This document shows, in pieces, positions 44,742-54,456 of a stretch of DNA of 64,000 bases. Below the pieces are notes generated by a model, which saw only the letters and a list, made by a program, of their open reading frames with translations, had not been told where the DNA came from and did not search any database. Position 1 is the stretch's first letter. Each line of letters begins with the position of its first letter. This DNA comes from Maribellus sediminis (GTDB lineage Bacteria > Bacteroidota > Bacteroidia > Bacteroidales > Prolixibacteraceae). Location: assembly GCF_011799805.1 (NCBI RefSeq), contig NZ_WXUB01000001.1, positions 1,178,001 through 1,242,000 on the forward strand. The letters are read 5' to 3'. A program made the position numbers and the translations under genes.

Positions 44742-45304
44742 AATATGGTGTATAATTCATCCTTCATAATGTTACTGATAATCGTATAGAGCTTTTTTCG
44801 CGCTCTGTATAGCTTTACTTTCGTGTTACTTTCCGATAAGCCGGTGACTTTGCCGATATCTTCGATTGATTGTTCCTCGAAATAATACAGCAGCACCAGC
44901 GTATATTCATCTTCGGGAAGTTGGTCCAAGGCCTGCTTAATTACCTGCGCCCTGTTTTCTGCCGGAATACCATCGAGATTCAGCTCCTCGGATTCATCTT
45001 TTATTTCAATTTCGCTTGTCGACGCAAAGTTCATTTTGCGTTTTCTGATCTCCGAAATACAGGAGTTGTAGGTAATACGGTACAGCCAGGTCGAAAATTT
45101 TGCATTTCCTTTAAAAGTATGCAACGAATTGTATGCCTTAATAAAGCTTTCCTGGGCCAGCTCTTCCGCGTCTTCACGATTTTTAAGAACTTTCAGAGCT
45201 ATTGAAAATACAATTTCTTTGTATTTCTCTACGATATAAGAAAAAGCATTTGTCTCACCACTTTTTACTTTTTCTATGTAATAGATATCGTCTTTTTGCT
45301 CCAT
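44738..45304 (-). CDS. ECF-type RNA polymerase sigma factor
   Basis: The ATG at 45304 (MEQKDDIYYIEKV) gives 188 residues, normal for the family; the longer frame adds unlikely sequence. Region 2 is shown by FSYIVEKYKEIVFSIAL and FIKAYNSLHTFKGNAKFSTWLYRI. Region 4 is shown by LPEDEYTLVLLYYFEEQSIEDIGKVTGLSESNTKVKLYRARKKL. It is co-expressed with the small membrane protein downstream. The target regulon is unknown. Confidence 0.9.
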   Translation of the reverse strand: MEQKDDIYYIEKVKSGETNAFSYIVEKYKEIVFSIALKVLKNREDAEELAQESFIKAYNSLHTFKGNAKFSTWLYRITYNSCISEIRKRKMNFASTSEIEIKDESEELNLDGIPAENRAQVIKQALDQLPEDEYTLVLLYYFEEQSIEDIGKVTGLSESNTKVKLYRARKKLYTIISNIMKDELYTIL

Positions 45305-45585
45305 CTGTTTCTTTGACGCAAGATCATTTTGGTGGTTACAAGTTACTAAGAAAATTTTCATGCTGATAGCGCAGAAAAGACAGATTTATTTAAAACGACC
45401 AAGTCACGAAGAAACCGAAAAAGGAGATTTTATTCACTAAGCTTTGTGCCTTGTGGTAAAAAAGTTCGAAGAAATCAGTAAAGTGACTAATCAGCAAGAA
45501 AAAAAATGAAAAAGTTGTAACCACAGAAATAAAGTGGCGTCAAAAGGGCGAAAACAAATTAAAAAACAATTTAAAACGTAATATC

Positions 45586-45909
45586 ATGGAAGGATTATTT
45601 GTACCGATCGGATTTTTTCTGGCAGTGTTCGCAATATTATATGTATACTGGACAACCAGAACAAAAGAGCGCCTGGCATTAGTTGAAAAAGGTCTTGATG
45701 CAGGTATCTTTAAAGGTGAATGCTCGCAGCTGGCACTGGTTAAATGGGGCATCTTTTTAATTGCCATTGGACTGGGAGTAGTTGCCGGCTTTGCTTTGTC
45801 GAGAACCATTAACGAAGTAGTTGCTTTCTTTACAGCAATTTTGGTTTGTGGCGGAGTAGGACTGATTGTGGCTTACCTCGTAACCAATAAATTACTCAAG
45901 AAGGAATAG
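45586..45909 (+). CDS. DUF6249-type small membrane protein
   Basis: 107 residues with three hydrophobic segments (about 4-22, 52-68 and 76-98). The segment TKERLALVEKGLDAGIFKG is typical of DUF6249 proteins, which in Bacteroidota are often found next to ECF sigma factor genes. It is divergent from the sigma factor operon here. Function is unknown. Confidence 0.65.
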   Translation: MEGLFVPIGFFLAVFAILYVYWTTRTKERLALVEKGLDAGIFKGECSQLALVKWGIFLIAIGLGVVAGFALSRTINEVVAFFTAILVCGGVGLIVAYLVTNKLLKKE

Positions 45910-45940
45910 AAAACAGAAAAGCCAAAACAATTAACAAAGG

Positions 45941-45970
45941 AAACGGATGTAAAAACTACATCCGTTTTTT
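45941..45970. terminator. Bidirectional terminator (arms AAACGGATGTA / TACATCCGTTT)
   Basis: An 11-bp perfect stem with a five-base loop is followed by TTT. It lies between convergent genes. Confidence 0.85.
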
Positions 45971-45985
45971 GTGCGTATTAATTTC

Positions 45986-47260
45986 TTATTCAGCCTGCGC
46001 GCGAATAACTTTTCTGATGGCTTCCCTGCAAACTGGGCAAAATCCTTCGGCATTGTTGGTATTCATCCGGCAATCGATATACGGACTGAAAATGCCTTTG
46101 CTCATGTATCCTCCTCCTTCGTAGGCTCCAATGGTTTTAGTGTATTTTGCTGTTCGTGGCGTTGGAACCGGAGTTGATTCGTCGATCATTGATTTCCATT
46201 TTTTATCAAATTCAACCATGGTGGTAATGTTGGGTTCCCAGGGCTCAATTTCCAGGTTGTAGAAATCTTCGTAGGCTACGCTCGAGTTATAATATTCATC
46301 ACCCAGTCCGGCAAATCCGTGACCAAATTCATGTACAATAATTTTTGGAGTCAGTTCATTATCGGATGAGCAAACGGTTAAAAAGTTGTAGAATCCGCCG
46401 CCACCATATCGTTCGGTATTCACCAGAATGTAAATATGATCGTAAGGCACCACCGAGGCTGCATCGTAAATTGTTTTCATATCGCTGGTGGTTAGGTAGC
46501 GCGGGAGATCGAAGGTATAAAAGCTGGAATTGAATTTGGTATTTTTATAAATGTGCTCTCCCGGAATGTCGGTTCCCGATTCTTCCGATTCAGTAAATAC
46601 AGCTTTTACGTTAAAATTACTTTTCTCCGATTTGAACGGTTCAGCTTCAAAAAGGTAGTCGCTTACCCGTGCTGCATCGGCAAAGAACTTCTCCTGCTCT
46701 TTTGCAGTATAACCTTCTGCCAGAATTGCAATATCAACTTTATGTTCCGGCTTCCCGTTATCGAGAATGGCTTTAATTGGGTAGTCATCTTCTTTCTCAT
46801 TCAGAATAAAATAGTTTTTTGGATCGATTTCAGTCGAATATATGGTTTTAAACGTACCGTCCCACTGCCGGGCATCGATTTGTAACTTCACATCTTTTTT
46901 GGGAAACGGGAATATGGCGGCCTGATAAAAGGTTTTTTCTGTTTTTTTAGCCTCCGCGGTAGTTTGCCATTCCTGGAAAAGCGTACTAAAACCTTTCGAA
47001 AAAATAAGGCTGTCAGATTTTAGATCGAAAACCCGGAAACGGTAGCTGCCGTAATTAAACGGATCAATCAGGTTGGTATGATTTCCTGCCCAATAAGGTT
47101 CTTGTTTCATCATTTCGGGGTAAACGGCAACTTTTTCGCTGTTTCCACCTAAAAGAAAATCGAAACGTAAGGCACCATTTTTATAGTAATTATTGAAGTT
47201 AATCTGAGCTGACAGAAAAGTGGGTACAAAAAGAAATAACCATAAAATAAATGATCTCAT
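45986..47260 (-). CDS. Secreted M64 family zinc metallopeptidase
   Basis: 424 residues with a signal peptide (1-19, ending FLSAQ). The zinc site HEFGHGFAGLGDEY (310-323) is that of the M64 (IgA-peptidase-like) family, with a third ligand probably D321. The N-terminal domain (20-160) is beta-rich, as in Bacteroidota M64 proteins. It is likely periplasmic or outer-membrane linked. Substrate unknown. Confidence 0.88.
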   Translation of the reverse strand: MRSFILWLFLFVPTFLSAQINFNNYYKNGALRFDFLLGGNSEKVAVYPEMMKQEPYWAGNHTNLIDPFNYGSYRFRVFDLKSDSLIFSKGFSTLFQEWQTTAEAKKTEKTFYQAAIFPFPKKDVKLQIDARQWDGTFKTIYSTEIDPKNYFILNEKEDDYPIKAILDNGKPEHKVDIAILAEGYTAKEQEKFFADAARVSDYLFEAEPFKSEKSNFNVKAVFTESEESGTDIPGEHIYKNTKFNSSFYTFDLPRYLTTSDMKTIYDAASVVPYDHIYILVNTERYGGGGFYNFLTVCSSDNELTPKIIVHEFGHGFAGLGDEYYNSSVAYEDFYNLEIEPWEPNITTMVEFDKKWKSMIDESTPVPTPRTAKYTKTIGAYEGGGYMSKGIFSPYIDCRMNTNNAEGFCPVCREAIRKVIRAQAE

Positions 47261-47313
47261 AGCAGCATTTTATAAATTTGTGGCCTAAATTATCAAATGT
47301 AATCTAAAATCAC

Positions 47314-48645
47314 ATGCATTATTTATATCGATTTCTATTACAGGAGTTCAGATTAATAGAAGGGTTTGAAACGTTTGCCAAACCTCTGGCAGCACTTTTA
47401 ACTTTTTTGTCCATTGCGCTCGTTTCTTACTTATCCTATTTACTTGCGCGAAAGTTCATGTTGATTGTTGTGCATCGCATTGCAAATAAAACTCAAACCA
47501 CCTGGGACGATATTTTGGTTGAAAACCACGTTTTCAAAGGACTAGCCAATTTGGTGCCGGCACTAATTTTCTTTTACACCGCGAATTTTGCAGGTCCCGA
47601 ACCTATCGGACACTTTGGAAAGGCAGAACAGATTACTGCAGCTGATTTAGCAGATTTTTATGTCAATCTCGACAATTTCCTGATTCTGATGTCGAAAGTG
47701 TATTTGATTGGGATTGCAGTTCATCTTTTCAATGCTTTACTGAATTCGGTTCTTGGCATTTATAATACAACGCCATATGCAGCTACTCGTCCGATAAAAG
47801 GCTACATCCAACTGGTAAAGATTTTTATTTACAGTATGGCGGTTATTTTAATCATTGCCTCCTTGTTTAAAAAAGATCCCTGGGATTTGATTATTGGACT
47901 GGGAACGATGGCGGCTGTGTTGTTACTGATTTTCCGCGATACTATTCTGGGATTTGTAGCCTCAATACAGCTTTCGGCCAATAAAATGGTAAACCTTGGC
48001 GACTGGATAACGGTGCCCAAGCATAATGCTGACGGAACTGTAATTGATATTACTCTGAATACCGTTAAAGTGCAGAACTGGGATAAAACCATTTCTACAA
48101 TTCCAACTTATGCCATGGTTTCAGAGTCGTTCAGCAACTGGAGGGGAATGGAAGAATCGGGTGGGCGCCGAATAAAACGATCGATTCTGATTGATGTAAA
48201 TACGATTAAGTTTTGTGACGTGGCAATGCTAACACGATTCGAAAAATTTGATTTGATTCGTGATTACGTGAAGGAGAAGGAAAGGGAGCTTAAAGAATAC
48301 AATAAACAGCGCAAACTATCGGATGACGATTACATTAGCGGACGCCACCAAACCAATGTAGGGATTTTCAGAAAGTACCTCGAAGTGTATTTAAAACAGC
48401 ATCCAAAAGTTCACCAGAATATGACTTTCCTTGTACGACAACTACAGCCTGGAGGAAAAGGTTTACCAATCGAAATTTATGTCTTTTCGAAAGAACAGGA
48501 GTGGGCAAAATACGAGGCAATACAAGCCGATATTTTCGACCATATTTTTGCAGTAGTACCCGAATTTGAATTACGTGTTTTTCAGGAACTTTCGGGAGTG
48601 GATTTTGCACGCTCGGGTATGAACAGAATACCACAGGAAAATTGA
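47314..48645 (+). CDS. MscS-family mechanosensitive ion channel
   Basis: 443 residues with about five helices before a core MscS domain: GLGTMAAVLLLIFRDTILGFVASIQLSANKMVNLGDWI is the pore helix and beta-domain junction. VIDITLNTVKVQNWDKTISTIPTYAMV follows. The long C-terminal part with an SFSNWRGMEESGGRRIKRSI segment places it with the larger YbdG-like (miniconductance) channels. It should release solutes under hypo-osmotic stress. Confidence 0.88.
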   Translation: MHYLYRFLLQEFRLIEGFETFAKPLAALLTFLSIALVSYLSYLLARKFMLIVVHRIANKTQTTWDDILVENHVFKGLANLVPALIFFYTANFAGPEPIGHFGKAEQITAADLADFYVNLDNFLILMSKVYLIGIAVHLFNALLNSVLGIYNTTPYAATRPIKGYIQLVKIFIYSMAVILIIASLFKKDPWDLIIGLGTMAAVLLLIFRDTILGFVASIQLSANKMVNLGDWITVPKHNADGTVIDITLNTVKVQNWDKTISTIPTYAMVSESFSNWRGMEESGGRRIKRSILIDVNTIKFCDVAMLTRFEKFDLIRDYVKEKERELKEYNKQRKLSDDDYISGRHQTNVGIFRKYLEVYLKQHPKVHQNMTFLVRQLQPGGKGLPIEIYVFSKEQEWAKYEAIQADIFDHIFAVVPEFELRVFQELSGVDFARSGMNRIPQEN

Positions 48646-48950
48646 AAAATATGGATGTGAAAATCCCTTCAACTTACGGTCTGTAAAATTTCGTATGTTT
48701 TAAAGCAGCATAGATTAGTATTTGTGATTTTTATCTACTTTTGTTTTACGATTTGAAACTCGTTTTGAAAATTTGAGGCACAGGTTCGGAATTCATTTTT
48801 GCGGAATTCTAATGTATATGTGTTCAAATTTATTGGGCGAGTTTAAAGAATTAATGGTTATAAATTACTTCGGAGCGGACTTTGCACACGAACTAAAAAA
48901 CAGATACTAGCGAATTCCCTCGATTGCCAACAATGTAAACAATTAATGAG
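48646..48950 (+). other. 305-bp gap before the first Lrp-type gene
   Basis: No gene is visible. A TACTTTTG (48736-48743) matches the Bacteroidota -7 element but is 207 nt from the start codon and lacks a -33 partner, so it is only a weak candidate promoter. Confidence 0.3.
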
Positions 48951-49436
48951 ATGAAATCAACTGATTATTTTGAAGAGAAGGCAGCTGACATCGATGAACT
49001 GGATGAAAAAATACTAAAGCTGATCACCAAAAATGCACGTATCCCATTCCTTGAAGTAGCACGCGAATGCGGAGTTTCCGGTGCTGCAATTCATCAGCGC
49101 GTACAGCGATTATTGAATATTGGGGTTGTTCATGGCAGCGAATTTATTGTTAGCCCTCAAAAATTAGGCTACAATACCTGCGCGTACATGGGCATTTACC
49201 TCGAAAAGCAAAAATACCACACGCAGGTGGCTGAGGCACTCAGGAATATTCCGGAAATTGTGGAGTGTCACTACACTACCGGGGCCTATGCTATTTTTAT
49301 TAAAATTCAAACCAAAACCAATACGCATTTGAAGCGCTTAATCGACCAGGACCTTCAGGATATTGAAGGTATTGCGCGTACCGAGACATTTATCTCACTT
49401 GAAATGGATTTTAAACGACAAGTTCCAATTAAATAA
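48951..49436 (+). CDS. Lrp/AsnC family transcriptional regulator
   Basis: 161 residues. The N-terminal winged HTH (DELDEKILKLITKNARIPFLEVARECGVSGAAIHQRVQRL) and the C-terminal RAM ligand domain (IVECHYTTGAYAIFIKI) are complete. It is a clear paralogue of the regulator at 51151, and the two flank the ammonium transporter gene. Such proteins often respond to amino acids; control of ammonium uptake is an inference from position. Confidence 0.88.
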   Translation: MKSTDYFEEKAADIDELDEKILKLITKNARIPFLEVARECGVSGAAIHQRVQRLLNIGVVHGSEFIVSPQKLGYNTCAYMGIYLEKQKYHTQVAEALRNIPEIVECHYTTGAYAIFIKIQTKTNTHLKRLIDQDLQDIEGIARTETFISLEMDFKRQVPIK

Positions 49437-49437
49437 G

Positions 49438-49466
49438 AAAAGGCCGGTGAAAACCGGCCTTTTTTA
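49438..49466. terminator. Bidirectional terminator (AAGGCCGGT-GAAA-ACCGGCCTT)
   Basis: A strong GC stem with a GAAA tetraloop is flanked by A-run and T-run. It separates the convergent regulator and amt genes. Confidence 0.88.
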
Positions 49467-49483
49467 TTATTCGTTAGTTCAAT

Positions 49484-50815
49484 TTACTGTTCATCAGAAT
49501 AAACAAAGTTGTACGATTCGTCGTGCTGGCTGATATCCAGACCAATTTTTTCACCATGGGGAGAAATACGTAATGGAACGATCATATCGGTAATTTTATA
49601 CATTAGAAAGGAACCTCCGAATGTAAATGCTCCAACAATAACAAGGGCAAGCAGGTGATAAAGGAAAGTCGTGATTTCGCCGTGAATTAAGCCAACTTCA
49701 TTCGCAAAAACTGCGGTGAGGATCATACCGGTGATACCACCCATCCCATGTGCCGGGAATACATCCAGCGTATCGTCAAGTTTCGATTTTGTACGCAGCG
49801 TAATGGCATAATTACTAATTATTGCAGCGATAACTCCAATAAAGATACTTGAGCCAACATTAACAAAACCGGCGGCCGGTGTAATGGCAACCAAACCAAC
49901 TACCAGTCCGATGGAGGCACCAACTGCAGACGGTTTTTTCCCTTGAGCCGCATCGAAAAATATCCAGGTAAGCATGGCAGCTGCTGAGGCTGTATTGGTG
50001 TTAACAAGTGCCGAAGCGGCAACATCATTGGCCGCTAATGCCGAACCCGCATTAAAACCAAACCAGCCAAACCAAAGCATTCCGGCTCCCAACAGGATGT
50101 ACGGAATATTTGCTGGTTTGAATTCTTTATTGGCATCTTTTCTGCGTCCGAGGAACATAGCTCCGGCAAGTGCTGCGAAACCTGCTGACATATGTACAAC
50201 GGTTCCACCGGCAAAATCAAGAACACCCCAGTTTCGCAAAAATCCGTTCGGATGCCAGGTCCAGTGGGCGAGTGGCGCATAAATAAAAAGGATGAATAAT
50301 ACCATAAATAACATGTAAGCGCGGAACCTGACTCGTCCGGCAAAGGAACCGGTGATGAGTGCCGGTGTGATGATTGCAAATTTCAGCTGAAACATGGCAA
50401 AAACCGCAAATGGAAATGTTGGAGCCAAATCCGGATTGGTACCACCACCAACGCCTTTAAACATGAAATACGTGGCAGGATTACCAAATAGTCCGAAACC
50501 TTCCGGACCAATACTGTCACCAAAAGCAATGCTAAAACCTACAATTACCCACAAAACACTAACTATCCCCATGGCAATAAAGCTCTGAAGCATTGTTGAG
50601 ATAATGTTTCTCGACTGAATCATCCCGCCATAGAATAATGCCAGACCTGGAGTCATAAGCAGAACTAAACCGGTTGCAGTAAGCATCCATGCAGTGTCAC
50701 CGGCATTCAGATTCGAATAATCTTGCTCGACTGTACCTGTAGGAATTAATACTCCGAGAAAAGCAACAATAACCAATAAGGCTAGTAGCAGCCACCAACT
50801 TGTTTTATTTTTCAT
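49484..50815 (-). CDS. amt: Ammonium transporter
   Basis: 443 residues with an N-terminal helix and eleven further membrane segments in Amt style. Recognisable blocks are TAWMLTATGLVLLMTPGLALFYGGM, DFAGGTVVHMSAGFAALAGAM and AHGMGGITGMILTAVFA, the last carrying a pore histidine. It imports ammonia/ammonium. No PII (glnK) gene accompanies it, which is unusual; instead Lrp-type regulators lie on both sides. Confidence 0.94.
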   Translation of the reverse strand: MKNKTSWWLLLALLVIVAFLGVLIPTGTVEQDYSNLNAGDTAWMLTATGLVLLMTPGLALFYGGMIQSRNIISTMLQSFIAMGIVSVLWVIVGFSIAFGDSIGPEGFGLFGNPATYFMFKGVGGGTNPDLAPTFPFAVFAMFQLKFAIITPALITGSFAGRVRFRAYMLFMVLFILFIYAPLAHWTWHPNGFLRNWGVLDFAGGTVVHMSAGFAALAGAMFLGRRKDANKEFKPANIPYILLGAGMLWFGWFGFNAGSALAANDVAASALVNTNTASAAAMLTWIFFDAAQGKKPSAVGASIGLVVGLVAITPAAGFVNVGSSIFIGVIAAIISNYAITLRTKSKLDDTLDVFPAHGMGGITGMILTAVFANEVGLIHGEITTFLYHLLALVIVGAFTFGGSFLMYKITDMIVPLRISPHGEKIGLDISQHDESYNFVYSDEQ

Positions 50816-51150
50816 ACTCTGAAAATTTTAAAGCGCACCAAATCGAATTTAAGTGGATAGATACACTCATTCCACAACGATATAATGCGGATTTATTCCG
50901 TAATTAAGTTTTGTTTTTCTGTCTGTTTTGATAAAAATCAAAAGTAAATATATTAATTCATTACGGAAAAGCCTTATATTGTAGAAAAATGAAACTAAAA
51001 ATTCAAGAATGTTCATAAAATGATAATATTGAAGTCCTGTTTTGGATGGATCAAAACTTTTGTTTTCATTTTGTTACTTTTTTGTAACGCTCATATAAAA
51101 ACAGGGTTATAATGTTAAATTTTTGATATTTTTGTGGAAAATTGTTAGAT
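50816..51150. other. 335-bp divergent regulatory region between amt and the second Lrp-type gene
   Basis: Candidate -7 elements are TACTTTTG on the minus strand at 50939-50946 (for amt, leaving a leader of about 120 nt) and TATTTTTG on the plus strand at 51127-51134 (for the regulator). Neither has a clear -33 TTTG. No gene is visible. Confidence 0.45.
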
Positions 51151-51618
51151 ATGACCTTGAGGAATACCTTAGACGACTGGGATCTTAAAATTTTAGACAT
51201 CATAACTAAAAACGCCCGAATTCCCTTTAAAGATGTAGCCAAAGAAGTTGGAATTTCAAGAGCAGCCGTGCATCAGCGAGTTAACCGGATGGTTGACCTG
51301 GAAGTAATTGTTGGCTCGGGGTACCATATCAATCCCAAAAAAGTTGAATTTAAAACCTGTACCTACATTGGCATCTTTTTAGAGAAAGGTGGCCTGTTTA
51401 CAGAAGTGGTTAAAAAACTGGAACAAATTCCGGAGATCGTGGAGTGCCACTATACAACCGGGGCTTATGCCATTTTTATTAAGGTTTATGCCAAGGATAA
51501 CGAGCACCTGAAATCGATTTTAAGTGGCCAGATTCAGAAAATACAGGGAGTTGCCAGTACAGAAACTTTCATTTCGCTCGAAGAATCGTTCAAACGAACT
51601 ATTCCTGTAAACATTTAA
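51151..51618 (+). CDS. Lrp/AsnC family transcriptional regulator (paralogue)
   Basis: The ATG at 51151 gives 155 residues. The HTH is DLKILDIITKNARIPFKDVAKEVGISRAAVHQRVNRM and the RAM domain contains IPEIVECHYTTGAYAIFIKV, nearly identical to the copy at 48951. The -7 element TATTTTTG ends 16 nt before the start. It is divergent from amt, a good position for a local regulator. Its 3' end overlaps the convergent rlmB by 4 nt. Confidence 0.88.
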   Translation: MTLRNTLDDWDLKILDIITKNARIPFKDVAKEVGISRAAVHQRVNRMVDLEVIVGSGYHINPKKVEFKTCTYIGIFLEKGGLFTEVVKKLEQIPEIVECHYTTGAYAIFIKVYAKDNEHLKSILSGQIQKIQGVASTETFISLEESFKRTIPVNI

Positions 51619-52352
51619 TTTCTTTGACGTACAGCTTCGTAGATCATCAACGCGGCTGAAACAGAAACGTTCAGAGATTCTATTTTTCCATTGATTGGGA
51701 TTTTTAATTCTTCATCGGCAAGCTTTAACAGCTTGGGCGAGATACCTATGTCTTCAGATCCCATAACAATGGCGAGCGGAGCGGTCATATCGGCAGCGGT
51801 ATACAACTTATCTCCCTTTTCGGTGGCGGCCACAATATAAATTCCAGAATCCTTCAGGTATCTTACAGTGTCTTCAAGGTTCCTTACTTTGCAGATAGGT
51901 AAGTGATGAATAGCACCTGCCGATGTTTTCACAGCATCAGCTCCAATGCGAGCCATACCTTTTTCAGGTATAATGATTGCCTGAACTCCGGCGCATTCGG
52001 CAGAGCGCGCAATGGCACCAAAATTTCTCACATCAGTTATCTGGTCAAGAACGAGCAATAAGGGATTTTGGCCGGCTTCATAAATCCCGGGTAATACGGT
52101 TTCAATATTGTCGAATTCAACGGGTGAAACAAACGCGATAACTCCCTGGTGATTTTTTCGCGTAATTCGGTTGATTTTTTCTATTGGAACATACTGAAAG
52201 GCAATGCCGTTTTCTTTTATGAGTAGGTGGAGCTCTGAAATCAATTCGTTTTTTAGGCCTGTTTTAATCAGCACCTTATCAATGGTTTTTCCTGTTTTTA
52301 TGGCCTCGATAACTGAACGAGTTCCAAATACAAAATCTTCTTTGTTAATCAT
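51615..52352 (-). CDS. rlmB: 23S rRNA (guanosine-2'-O-)-methyltransferase RlmB
   Basis: 245 residues. A short substrate-binding N-terminus (FVFGTRSVIEAIKTGKTIDKVLI) precedes a SPOUT/TrmH domain with LLVLDQITDVRNFGAIARSAE, IVMGSEDIGISPKLL and IPINGKIESLNVSVSAALMIYE, the three SpoU motifs. It should methylate G2251 of 23S rRNA. A tRNA-methylating TrmH relative is the main alternative. Confidence 0.9.
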   Translation of the reverse strand: MINKEDFVFGTRSVIEAIKTGKTIDKVLIKTGLKNELISELHLLIKENGIAFQYVPIEKINRITRKNHQGVIAFVSPVEFDNIETVLPGIYEAGQNPLLLVLDQITDVRNFGAIARSAECAGVQAIIIPEKGMARIGADAVKTSAGAIHHLPICKVRNLEDTVRYLKDSGIYIVAATEKGDKLYTAADMTAPLAIVMGSEDIGISPKLLKLADEELKIPINGKIESLNVSVSAALMIYEAVRQRN

Positions 52353-52414
52353 GATTTGTAAATTGTTCTGCTAAACTTAAAGTTAGTTGTTTTTATGCGA
52401 AGTTTGGGATTTAT

Positions 52415-54358
52415 CTACCAGGTTTTACGCGATGTCCAATCCTCAAGCTCTTCGTGCAGTAACTCCCACTCATACATCACCTGCTCAAGTTTGTGTTTAA
52501 GTTGTTCGTATTGATCAAATACTGATTGGTCCTCGATACTTTCAGGAGAAGCAAGTAGCTTGTCCATATTTTTGATGTTGTCTTCAATTTCTGCTATCTG
52601 AGTTTCTGTGGTTTCAACCTTTTTTTCCAAACGGGAAATATTTCGATTGATTTCTTTTTGTTCCTCGAAACTCAGTTCCTGTTTCGGTTTTTCCTTTGAA
52701 GCCGAAGCCGACTTTGTCGTTCCTTTTTGCGTTTCAAGTTCTTTCAACGACTCCATCTTTTTTCGGTATAGAAAATCGAAAATGCCTCCCAGGTATTGTT
52801 TGGCCTTTTTATTTCTGAACTCATATACACAATTTACTAGTCCGTCAAGAAAATCACGGTCGTGTGATACCACAAGTACGGTTCCTGTGAAATTGTTGAG
52901 TGCGTTTTTCAGGATTTCTTTCGAGCGGATATCCAGGTGGTTTGTTGGTTCGTCAAGAATCAGAAAATTAACGGGCTCCAACATAAGCCGGATCATTGCT
53001 AATCGCGATTTTTCGCCACCACTTAGCACCTTAACTTTTTTATCGATGTCTTCGCCACGAAACAAAAAAGCTGCCAGTATATCTCTGATTTTTGTACGAA
53101 TATCGCCAACGGCAATTTCATCGATAGTTTCAAAAACCGTTAACTCTTCATTCAACAGTTGGGCCTGGTTTTGCGCAAAATAGCCGACTTTTACATTGTG
53201 ACCCAGTGTCATTTGGCCTTCATGTGCCAGTTCGTTCATGATGATTCGGGCAAGCGTGGTTTTACCTTCGCCGTTCCTTCCCACAAATGCAGTTTTATCA
53301 CCACTTTCAATGGTCAGGTCAACGTTCTTTAAAACAAGCAGATCGCCATACGATTTGCTGATGTTTTTCCCTTCAACGACCACTTTGCCTGATCTCGGAG
53401 CAGGAGGGAAATTTAGTTTCAAGGCTGCGTTATCTTCTTCCTCAATTTCAATCCTGTCGATTTTTTCCAATTGCTTAATGCGCGATTGCACCTGAACAGC
53501 CTTACTGGCCTTGTACCTGAATCGCTCAATAAATTTCTCGGTATCATCGATCATTTTTTGCTGGTTTCTGTATGCTGCCAGCGTAATCTCTTTTTGTTCC
53601 TGTTTCCAGTCAAGAAAAGCCGAGTAATTCATTTTCTGATCCAGAATCTTACCCAGCGAAATTTCTATGGTTCGGTTGCACACCGCATTCAGAAATGTTT
53701 TATCGTGCGAAACCAGAACTACGGCGCCTTTATAATCTTTCAGAAAATCTTCCAGCCATTGAATGGATTCGATGTCGAGGTGGTTGGTCGGTTCATCCAG
53801 CAAAAATACATCCGGTTTTTTCAACAGGATCTTTGCGAGCTCTACACGCATACGCCATCCTCCACTGAAATCAGAAGTTGGTCGATCAAAATCTGTCCGC
53901 TCAAATCCCAGTCCTATTAAAGTGCGCTCAAGTTCGGCTTCATAATTATCTCCGCCAAGCAGTTGATAGCGCTCGTTCAATTCGGTAACGATATCCAATT
54001 TATTGAGGTATTCCTCTGAATGGTAATCTTCGCTTTCTGCAATTTCTGTGTTCAGGCGGGCAATTCGTTTTTCTAAATTAAGCAGCTCTTCAAAAGCCAG
54101 AACCGCTTCCTCTTTTAATGTTCTGGTATCTGACAACTTCATCTGCTGTGGCAGGTAACCAAGGCTAGCATCCTTCGGCATTCCAACACTTCCTGAGGTT
54201 GGATGTTCTGTTCCGCTAACAATCTTTAATAATGTAGTTTTACCCGCTCCGTTTTTACCGATCAGCCCGATTCGATCCTTCGGATTAATTAGAAAACTGA
54301 TTTCCTTAAACAGCTCGAATCCGCCGAAGCTAAGGTTTATTTTATCTAATGATATCAT
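52415..54358 (-). CDS. ABC-F family ribosome-associated ATPase (Uup/EttA-like)
   Basis: 647 residues with two ABC domains: Walker A GKNGAGKTT and GRNGEGKTT, signatures SGGWRMR and SGGEKSR, and Walker B LLDEPTNHLD and ILDEPTNHLD. No membrane segments exist. The inter-domain linker (about 240-310) and a C-terminal Lys/Glu-rich coiled coil (about 545-640) point to the Uup-like subgroup. ABC-F proteins act at the ribosomal E site on stalled or antibiotic-bound ribosomes. The gene is preceded by a structured leader with an upstream ORF and terminator, suggesting regulation by attenuation. Confidence 0.9.
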   Translation of the reverse strand: MISLDKINLSFGGFELFKEISFLINPKDRIGLIGKNGAGKTTLLKIVSGTEHPTSGSVGMPKDASLGYLPQQMKLSDTRTLKEEAVLAFEELLNLEKRIARLNTEIAESEDYHSEEYLNKLDIVTELNERYQLLGGDNYEAELERTLIGLGFERTDFDRPTSDFSGGWRMRVELAKILLKKPDVFLLDEPTNHLDIESIQWLEDFLKDYKGAVVLVSHDKTFLNAVCNRTIEISLGKILDQKMNYSAFLDWKQEQKEITLAAYRNQQKMIDDTEKFIERFRYKASKAVQVQSRIKQLEKIDRIEIEEEDNAALKLNFPPAPRSGKVVVEGKNISKSYGDLLVLKNVDLTIESGDKTAFVGRNGEGKTTLARIIMNELAHEGQMTLGHNVKVGYFAQNQAQLLNEELTVFETIDEIAVGDIRTKIRDILAAFLFRGEDIDKKVKVLSGGEKSRLAMIRLMLEPVNFLILDEPTNHLDIRSKEILKNALNNFTGTVLVVSHDRDFLDGLVNCVYEFRNKKAKQYLGGIFDFLYRKKMESLKELETQKGTTKSASASKEKPKQELSFEEQKEINRNISRLEKKVETTETQIAEIEDNIKNMDKLLASPESIEDQSVFDQYEQLKHKLEQVMYEWELLHEELEDWTSRKTW

Positions 54359-54421
54359 TATTGCTTTTGAAAAGCCGCAAATATAATTAATAATGAATGA
54401 TATAGGATGTTAAATTTTAGA

Positions 54422-54456
54422 CAAAAAAAATACCCTTCCGGGTAAAAAAGGAAGGG
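54422..54456 (-). terminator. Terminator hairpin in the ABC-F leader
   Basis: On the minus strand CCCTTCC (54456-54450) pairs with GGAAGGG (54439-54433) and is followed by TATTTTTTTT. A shorter alternative, TACCC-GGAA-GGGTA, ends at the same T-run. It lies about 70 nt before the ABC-F start codon, so it would interrupt that transcript. Confidence 0.6.

Noticed and set aside
45305-45361. Longer N-terminus of the ECF sigma factor
   Set aside because: The additional 19 residues do not belong to region 2, and an ATG at 45304 gives the usual length.
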